33,949 bases of DNA from a virus. The notes under the pieces were generated by a model that did not search any database, was not told the DNA's origin, and was given only the letters and a program-made list of their open reading frames with translations. Both the position numbers and the translations under genes were made by a program. Numbering within the stretch: the stretch's first letter is position 1; each line of letters begins with the position of its first letter. Positions 29,074 through 33,949 of this stretch are shown in pieces. Where the stretch lies: positions 1 to 33,949 of the IMG/VR virus record IMGVR_UViG_3300043395_001460; one strand, 5' to 3'.

Positions 29074-30933
29074 TCACCAGTTGCTGACGAATCCAGGCCC
29101 AGCCGTGGCCGGTGCTTGCTGTCTTGATCTTAGCGGTGGCTTCTTGCCATCTTCCAACTGCGCTCTTAACTGATCCCACATGGTCGCTTGGTTCATCCTG
29201 CGCCCATAGAGCAACATCGCCGCGTAGGCGTAGACCATGCAATCCAATGCCTCATTGCGATCGCCTGCCTTCTTCACCCACTCCCTGATCGGAAACCCGC
29301 GGTGATATCGCAGCGCCTGCCGCTCACTGGTCACCTGCTTGAAGTAGTCAGCATCAGCAGCCATGCCAAAGTTCAATCCGCCAGCCTGTTGGTTGTGGCG
29401 CAGCCGGCCGAACAACGTCGTCTTGATCGTGTCGGTTCCCAGCTGATACAGCGTCACGCCACGCCGCAGCACCTTGCCGCGCCAATTCACATCCACCTTG
29501 TTGCCCTTACCAACCGCTGGGCTGTTGCGTCTACTGCTGCCCTTAATCGCCACCACCCCCTGACCCACGCGGTCACGCACATACCGATACACCTCGTGCG
29601 TGCAGTGGCCGCCAGAGTCAACCGCCATCTGCGCCACCTTCAACGTCTTGCCGCTCTCCGTGTCCCAATCAGTCGCCAGCACCTGATCCAGCTGGCCCCA
29701 CACTTCCGTTTGCGTCGGGTCGCCCATCAGCTCCTGATGCCACACCATCCATCCCGTCTCACCCTCACCCCAGCCCCATACCGTCACCGCTAATCGGTTG
29801 TCCTGCACGTCAACGCCAGCAGTCAGCAACACCACGCCTTCAGGGCACAGCCCACTGCGATATGCCAGCCGGCGTTCCATCAATCCATCGGCGCTGATCT
29901 TCGCCGCGTAGTCCTCCTCCCATGTCTCCGCCAGGCGCGTATTGACGAACGCCTTAAGCGCCGGCGCATCACCCTTGGCCCTTAGAAAATCATCCACCAG
30001 CTGTTCCCAGCTGCACCAGCCCAATGGGCTGTAAAGCCCCGACAACTGGAACCCAGCCGTCCGCCCATTGCCAGCCGGTGCTGTTGCACGCCACTCACCA
30101 GCGCGCAACATGCCCGGCTTGTGCAGTTCCTCATATCGCTCGCCGCAGTGCTCGCACTGATAGCGCGCAGTTTCAGGCTTGCCCTCGGTCCACTTCAGCT
30201 GGCCCCACTTCAGCCAATCCATTGCGCCACAACTCGGGCATGGCACATAGAACCGCCGCTGATCGCTCCGCAAATACTCAGCCTCGATGCGGCTGAAATC
30301 CTTCACGGTCGGAGTGCTGGTCAGCAAGATCTTCCGCCGCGCAAATGTCGTCGTCCGTCGCTCTGCCAGCGCTACCGGATCACCCTCGCCGTCCACATCG
30401 CTAGGAAATCCATCCACCTCATCGCAGAACAAATACCTACACGGCGCTGATCGCAAACCCGTCGCGCTGTTGGCCCCAGTCAGCAGCATGATCCCACCGC
30501 TGAACTCCTTGCTAAACATCGTGTTGCCAGAGTCCCGCGCCCGCGCCGGTGCGATCTTCTCTGCCAAGCACGGTGTCTCCGTGATCATGCTCTCGAGGCG
30601 TTGCTTACTCAATCGCTTCGCCATCTCAACAGTCGGCTGCACGCACAACATCGGCCCCGGCGCATGGTCGATCACATAGCCCAGCCAGTTGCTGCCCGCC
30701 TCCGTCTTGCCCGTCTGCGCAGCAAACATCATCACCACCCGCTGCACTGGGCTTTCGCTGCTCAGGCAGTCCATCGGCTCACGCAGGTATGGCGTCCGAT
30801 CTGTGCGCCACGGCCCAGGCTCCGCGCTTGCCTTGCTGCTCAGCCGCCGATAGCGATCCGACCATTCACTAACGGTCAGCGGCTGCTCAGGGCGCAGCCC
30901 ATCCATGAATCCTTCACGCCACGCGCTACTCAT
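29074..30933 (-). CDS. terL: Terminase large subunit (lambda gpA type)
   Basis: The protein is 619 residues from ATG 30933, overlapping terS by 8 bases. The ATPase carries Walker A AAQTGKTE (71-78), then LTGANSATGLRS and Walker B RYLFCDEVDG (about 166-175). A zinc finger follows at about 230-265 (CPSCG...CEHCG). The nuclease half has TAGVDVQDNRLAVTVWGWG with a catalytic Asp, AQMAVDSGGH, and EALDCMVYAYAAMLLYG near the end. These are GpA_ATPase features. This enzyme powers packaging and cuts the concatemer. GpA-type terminases usually make staggered cuts at cos sites. Confidence 0.96.
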   Translation of the reverse strand: MSSAWREGFMDGLRPEQPLTVSEWSDRYRRLSSKASAEPGPWRTDRTPYLREPMDCLSSESPVQRVVMMFAAQTGKTEAGSNWLGYVIDHAPGPMLCVQPTVEMAKRLSKQRLESMITETPCLAEKIAPARARDSGNTMFSKEFSGGIMLLTGANSATGLRSAPCRYLFCDEVDGFPSDVDGEGDPVALAERRTTTFARRKILLTSTPTVKDFSRIEAEYLRSDQRRFYVPCPSCGAMDWLKWGQLKWTEGKPETARYQCEHCGERYEELHKPGMLRAGEWRATAPAGNGRTAGFQLSGLYSPLGWCSWEQLVDDFLRAKGDAPALKAFVNTRLAETWEEDYAAKISADGLMERRLAYRSGLCPEGVVLLTAGVDVQDNRLAVTVWGWGEGETGWMVWHQELMGDPTQTEVWGQLDQVLATDWDTESGKTLKVAQMAVDSGGHCTHEVYRYVRDRVGQGVVAIKGSSRRNSPAVGKGNKVDVNWRGKVLRRGVTLYQLGTDTIKTTLFGRLRHNQQAGGLNFGMAADADYFKQVTSERQALRYHRGFPIREWVKKAGDRNEALDCMVYAYAAMLLYGRRMNQATMWDQLRAQLEDGKKPPLRSRQQAPATAGPGFVSNW

Positions 30934-31459
30934 TGCACAGCTCCACCAACGCAGCCCGGTGCTCTTGCGTCAGCACCTGATGGATCACCAGCGGATCAGT
31001 CTCGCCAGCAAGCTGATGGCTCAGCCGATCCGCCAGATTCGCCAATGCTTCACGCACGCCGCGGCCAACCTTAAACGCCTCCTTCTTCACCTCATCAGCA
31101 GGCACCAGCTCTCCACGCTGCTGCGTTACCTGCAGCTTTGCCAGCTCCGCCTGATAGTGCTCACGCCGTGCCCTGCTCTCATTCAGATCAGGGATCGCAT
31201 CATCCGGCAGGCCGTTGACACGACGCTTCAACTCATCAACGTCCCGTGGTGGTGGCTCCACAGGATCAGGCCGGCTCACCTTGCTAACGGCATTGGCAAC
31301 CGTGTTCCTGTTCCACAGCTCCAAGGCCAGATCACGATCTAACCAGCGCTTTCCGTCCTTCTCAACAACGGCCGCGGCAATCCTGCTCTTCGTCGCATGA
31401 GTAACAGCACCCTTGCTGCACCCTCTGATCGCTGCAAACTCAGCGAACGTAACTAGCAC
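30926..31459 (-). CDS. terS: Terminase small subunit (Nu1/DUF1441-like)
   Basis: The protein is 177 residues from GTG 31459; a TAA is directly upstream in frame and there is no nearer ATG. An N-terminal HTH (LVTFAEFAAIRGCSKGAVTH through DGKRWLDRDLALELWN) is followed by a disordered Pro-rich linker. A long helical assembly region (LNESRARREHYQAELAKLQV, GVREALANLADRLSHQL, TDPLVIHQVLTQEHRAALVE) completes it. This is the Nu1-like arrangement of DNA-binding, oligomerisation and large-subunit contact. It recognises phage DNA, most likely in the 317-bp region upstream of its own start. Confidence 0.88.
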   Translation of the reverse strand: MLVTFAEFAAIRGCSKGAVTHATKSRIAAAVVEKDGKRWLDRDLALELWNRNTVANAVSKVSRPDPVEPPPRDVDELKRRVNGLPDDAIPDLNESRARREHYQAELAKLQVTQQRGELVPADEVKKEAFKVGRGVREALANLADRLSHQLAGETDPLVIHQVLTQEHRAALVELCNE

Positions 31460-31776
31460 TTAGTTGAATCGCTCTAGCGTTAACTTAACTCCCACTAAAC
31501 GCCCCTAAACTGTCTTAGGGGAGTCTCATTTAAGACTCACGTGAGACTCCTTGCGGCGCAATGGTTTAGGACGATTGGGCGCTGACGCTAGCGGAAGCGG
31601 GTGCGAGCGAACGACCCACATAGATTGGTGGGGGAAGGACCCATTTTGTGACGCGCGACGACGGTGACCGGTCGAGCCCGGGGTGGCGAGGGGTATCTCA
31701 AAGCATCAGCGATCACGATGCCGTGATGGTGTGCAGCGCCAGCTGTGCGCGCGACGAAATGAAATGGATTTGTTGA
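31460..31776. other. Non-coding region upstream of terS, candidate cos/packaging site
   Basis: No gene is visible here. Several inverted repeats are dense at the terS side: CCCCTAA/TTAGGGG (31502-31508, 31515-31521), GGAGTCTCA/TGAGACTCC (31520-31528, 31542-31550), and the palindrome CTCACGTGAG (31536-31545). Further away are GACCGGTC (31666-31673) and ATCACG/CGTGAT (31712-31717, 31722-31727). In lambda the cos site lies upstream of the small terminase gene and carries repeated terminase-binding sites. Location and the GpA-type terminase support the same here. I cannot locate the nick positions. Confidence 0.55.
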
Positions 31777-32457
31777 TCAACGTGCGGTCGCGATGGCGCG
31801 TTGCAATGCGGTCTCGAAGTAGGCGCTGTAACGACGCTGCACGACCTTGGCTGCGATGTCATCAATAGGGAAGCGTGGCGTGTAGCTGCCCTCATCAGTG
31901 GTCGCGATGAAGTAGGGGAATAGCTGGAGGCGGGACCGGCGGTAGATACCAGGGGGGCGGTCACCACCCCGGGGGGTGCCGTAGAAGAACCCCCCCCGGG
32001 TGTTTGTGGTGGACAGGCCCTTCTGAATGCTGCGGATGGTTGAGAGGGAGACGTTGCCCTGAGCTGTGAGCTTGACCAATGAGGTGGGCACCAGCTGGGC
32101 GTTAGCAGGAACGCCACCAGAGGCCACTACGTCGCCCAGGAAGCGCTTCTCAAACCCTTTCTGGGGTCTGGTGCCGCCATGCACCGCAAAGCGCAGGTAG
32201 CGCCTTCTGAGCGCCTCTGGCAGTACAACAGCCTCGAGGGTGGCCTTGGTGGCCTTCTGAACGCGGTAGGCGGTCTGCGTGAACTTGACGGGCTGATCAA
32301 GGTATTGGCGCGTGGCGCTGTTGATCGAACCGCGCGCGTCGAAGGCGGTGTCATTCAAGGCGACGCTGGCAGCGAAGCGCATCTGCTTGGTCATGGCCCC
32401 AGCGAAGGCGCCGGCCTTGTCCAGGTTGCTGTCGATCGCGATGGAGAGGCCTGCCAT
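31777..32457 (-). CDS. Minor tail protein, gpZ-like
   Basis: The protein is 226 residues from ATG 32457; the frame is open to 32577 but that would run through the repeat cluster. Z-like features: helical N-terminus (GAMTKQMRFAASVALNDTAF, SINSATRQYLDQPVKFTQTA), a basic loop region, and a conserved end, RFPIDDIAAKVVQRRYSAYF followed by ETALQRAI, resembling the YPIDVVKIP...F element of lambda gpZ. Lambda Z sits between FII and U, while here the gene lies upstream of the packaging site. It would act in tail completion. The GC homopolymers at 31952-31997 lie within the Gly/Pro/Arg stretch. Confidence 0.7.
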   Translation of the reverse strand: MAGLSIAIDSNLDKAGAFAGAMTKQMRFAASVALNDTAFDARGSINSATRQYLDQPVKFTQTAYRVQKATKATLEAVVLPEALRRRYLRFAVHGGTRPQKGFEKRFLGDVVASGGVPANAQLVPTSLVKLTAQGNVSLSTIRSIQKGLSTTNTRGGFFYGTPRGGDRPPGIYRRSRLQLFPYFIATTDEGSYTPRFPIDDIAAKVVQRRYSAYFETALQRAIATAR

Positions 32458-32487
32458 GAGCCAAGGGTAGGCGGAGCCGATTGCCCC

Positions 32488-32717
32488 TTCCAACCTTCCA
32501 ACCTTCCAACCTCGGCCAAGGACTCGCGAGACATTCGGTGCAGCCGTCGATTCCTGCCAACCTGTCAACCTTGCCAACGTTGCCCCTATAGGTCCTTTTT
32601 CGGTCCTTACTACTCTTTACAGAGATCCTTCAGAAAGGTTGGGAGGTTAGAAAGGTTGGCTAAGTCGCTGGGCCGCAAGGGATCTCAGCCTTCCAACCTC
32701 ATGCCGCAGGTTGGAAG
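32488..32717. repeat. TTCCAACC iteron-like repeat cluster
   Basis: Three exact tandem TTCCAACC units lie at 32488-32511. Degenerate copies follow at 32555-32562, 32563-32570 and 32571-32578. Inverted copies lie at 32637-32644, 32645-32652 and 32654-32661. TTCCAACC recurs at 32691-32698 and GGTTGGAA at 32709-32716. The last two form a perfect 10-bp inverted repeat (32690-32699 and 32708-32717) over the stop codon of the primase-helicase. A stretch at 32585-32640 (CCTATAGG, a GGTCCTT direct repeat, T runs) is less GC-rich. Directly and inversely repeated short units beside the replication gene suggest a replication origin or a multi-site operator. Confidence 0.7.
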
Positions 32718-33949
32718 AATACCCATTTGGCCCTGCCTTCGACCCATTGGCGCTGCTTGATGAAGCCGAGCTCGCGCATGATCGATGCCACCTGCATCTG
32801 ATCAGCGCGGCCTTGGCGCTCCACTGGTTTGCTGATCGCTTCGCTCAACAGCAGCTCACTGGTGATGGGTCGGCCGTCGTTGCGAGGTGCTCCGAGCCAC
32901 TCCTGAATGGCTGCTTTCCATGGGCTATCCACGAGGTAGGACTCGTTCTCGTGATCCACCTGTGCGCTGTGTTCGCGTGAGAGGTGATTTGGCTGGCCCT
33001 CGCGGTAAGCGGCTACTGCTGCGCTCCAGATGGCATCACGCTCAAGCAGCAGGCCATCCACGGGGATGTGTGGCGCAGCGGTGACGGGGATGACCCAGAA
33101 GCGCCGGTTGCCGGTGTCGTCGACCAGGAAGCCGGTGTCGCGGTTGGTGGAACCGACGATGATCGAGCGGCGTGGGTATGCCTCCGTGGTGCGCTGGTAT
33201 GGCGCGCGGAACATATCGGTCTGCTGGGTGAGAAAGGCTTTCACCTGGCCTGCGTGCTTGCGGCCGGTGATGTGATCGAGCTCGGCCCATTCCATGAGCC
33301 ATGAGCGGTGCAGCACCATCAGGTCATCTTTCGAGCCGATGTCTCGTAGTGCATCGGAGAACCAAAGCCCGCCGAGGTTGCGCCAGAAGGTGGACTTACC
33401 GCAGCCTTGGGGGCCCATGAGCACGCAGGCTGAGTCGTGCTTACAGCCGGGCTCGAAGATGCGCCGCACAGCCGCTATGAGGGTGGCCTTGAGCATGGCG
33501 TCGTAGAGGCTGCCAGGAGCGTCTCCAGGGCGCAGGTAAGCGGTTGCTAGGTGCTCGATGGGTACGGGCTGCACGTGATCGGCTACGTGCTCGAGATATT
33601 CGCGAACCGGGTCGTATGGGTTTTCGAGTGCGACGACATGTACGGCATCTGCTGCGAGGTCTTTGGTGACCTTGACGCCTTGCTGTGAGAGCTCGAGGTA
33701 GAAGTGCTCGATGTGCTCGAGCGGTTGCTCGTCTAGCTCGATGGTCTTGGTGAAAACATTCCAGCGGAGGCGGTCTGCCATCTGCTGGCGCAGCAGGGCC
33801 AGGAGTTCGTTTGATTCCAGCTTGAGCAGTTTGCCGGTTGTCGGTGTAGGGTTTGGCGCGCCATTAGGTTTGTGGACGATGGGCCGCGCGGCTGGAGACG
33901 TGCGGCTTTTCTCATGGCCGGCCAGGTGAGCAAGGGTGCCGAGGGAGAC
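32699..33949 (-). CDS. Primase-polymerase / VapE-type helicase, C-terminal part (begins at 910 across the join)
   Basis: This is the helicase half, with bases 33823-33949 duplicating 1-127. The stop is at 32699-32701. After a linker (about residues 285-330 of the full protein), the VapE/D5-like SF3 ATPase follows. Walker A GPQGCGKST is at about 440-448. WLMEWAELDHI is Walker B-like, then KAFLTQQTDMFRAPYQR and SIIVGSTNRDTGFLVDDTGN with RRFW. A winged-helix-like end follows (ASIMRELGFIKQRQW, WVFFQPAA). Such fusions prime and unwind at phage and satellite origins. With no polymerase gene recognised nearby, this protein is probably the core of the replisome. The gene is flanked on both sides by GGTTGG-type repeats. 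Confidence 0.92.
   Translation of the reverse strand, partial: VSLGTLAHLAGHEKSRTSPAARPIVHKPNGAPNPTPTTGKLLKLESNELLALLRQQMADRLRWNVFTKTIELDEQPLEHIEHFYLELSQQGVKVTKDLAADAVHVVALENPYDPVREYLEHVADHVQPVPIEHLATAYLRPGDAPGSLYDAMLKATLIAAVRRIFEPGCKHDSACVLMGPQGCGKSTFWRNLGGLWFSDALRDIGSKDDLMVLHRSWLMEWAELDHITGRKHAGQVKAFLTQQTDMFRAPYQRTTEAYPRRSIIVGSTNRDTGFLVDDTGNRRFWVIPVTAAPHIPVDGLLLERDAIWSAAVAAYREGQPNHLSREHSAQVDHENESYLVDSPWKAAIQEWLGAPRNDGRPITSELLLSEAISKPVERQGRADQMQVASIMRELGFIKQRQWVEGRAKWVFFQPAA
33823..33949. repeat. Right copy of the 127-bp terminal direct repeat
   Basis: Identical to bases 1-127. It should be removed once when the circle is closed. The primase-helicase frame is in phase through either copy, since the 33,822-bp unit length is a multiple of three and the codon register is unchanged. 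Confidence 0.95.

Noticed and set aside
32488-32511. CRISPR-like array from the TTCCAACC tandem repeats
   Set aside because: The unit is 8 bp with no spacers and appears in both orientations, which does not fit a CRISPR array. No cas genes are present.
32458-32577. Forty-residue N-terminal extension of the gpZ-like protein
   Set aside because: The frame stays open but the added residues are encoded by the repeat cluster and look non-coding. ATG 32457 gives a family-like N-terminus.
32584-32594. T7-like phage promoter suggested by CCCTATAGG
   Set aside because: Only the start-site-like part resembles T7 promoters. The upstream recognition bases are absent and the phage has no RNA polymerase gene.

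Overview
The window looks like the complete genome of a small lambda-like tailed phage (siphovirus type), assembled as a circle. The first 127 bases (1-127) and the last 127 (33823-33949) are identical, so the unique length is 33,822 bp. One reading frame, a primase-helicase, runs without a break across that join. The DNA is GC-rich and the genes are packed with ATGA, GTGA and TGATG overlaps. The tail-fibre N-terminus and two small proteins beside it resemble, from memory, proteins common in phages of marine and freshwater picocyanobacteria (Synechococcus/Cyanobium). Such a host is my best inference, but it is not proven by the sequence. I saw no integrase, recognisable repressor, tRNA, CRISPR array or photosynthesis gene. 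There is one excisionase-like HTH protein without an integrase.

Layout. (1) A leftward replication block is read 2673->1, then across the join from 33822 to 32699. It holds a DEAD/DEAH helicase, a VRR-NUC nuclease and a primase-polymerase fused to a VapE-type helicase. GGTTGG-type repeats lie at both ends of the primase gene. (2) A rightward recombination block (2727-4831) carries a PD-(D/E)XK exonuclease, a RecT annealase, an HTH protein and SSB. (3) A rightward array of tiny overlapping genes (5489-8299) follows a sigma70-like promoter with a palindrome in its spacer. It includes ThyX and a DUF3310 protein, but most members are unknown. A GC-rich potential RNA structure follows at 8326-8470. 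(4) A mixed segment (8575-10804) holds an HNH nuclease, small unknown genes, a dCTP deaminase-like gene and a freestanding homing endonuclease. (5) The leftward late region, in order of transcription, is: a gpZ-like minor tail protein, a probable cos/packaging region, TerS, TerL, a gpW-like connector, the portal, a prohead protease-major capsid fusion, an intrinsic terminator, head-tail joining proteins, the tail tube, tail chaperones G/GT linked by a -1 frameshift site, the tape measure, tail-tip proteins, a long tail fibre, and a lysis cassette ending in a two-domain endolysin.

How it works together. No replicative DNA polymerase gene was recognised. Replication probably relies on the primase-polymerase/helicase, SSB and host enzymes. 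The exonuclease-RecT-SSB set provides single-strand annealing recombination. ThyX and the Dcd-like enzyme supply thymidylate precursors. TerS/TerL package the genome, probably from a cos-type site in the 317-bp gap upstream of terS, through a lambda-B-type portal into an HK97-fold capsid.

The observations most worth following are the G/GT slippery heptamer A AAA AAC exactly at the stop of the first tail chaperone, the bidirectional TTCCAACC repeat cluster next to the primase-helicase, the protease-capsid fusion with its Cys4-bearing N-terminal extension, the operator-in-promoter upstream of the mini-gene array, and the potential structured RNA.
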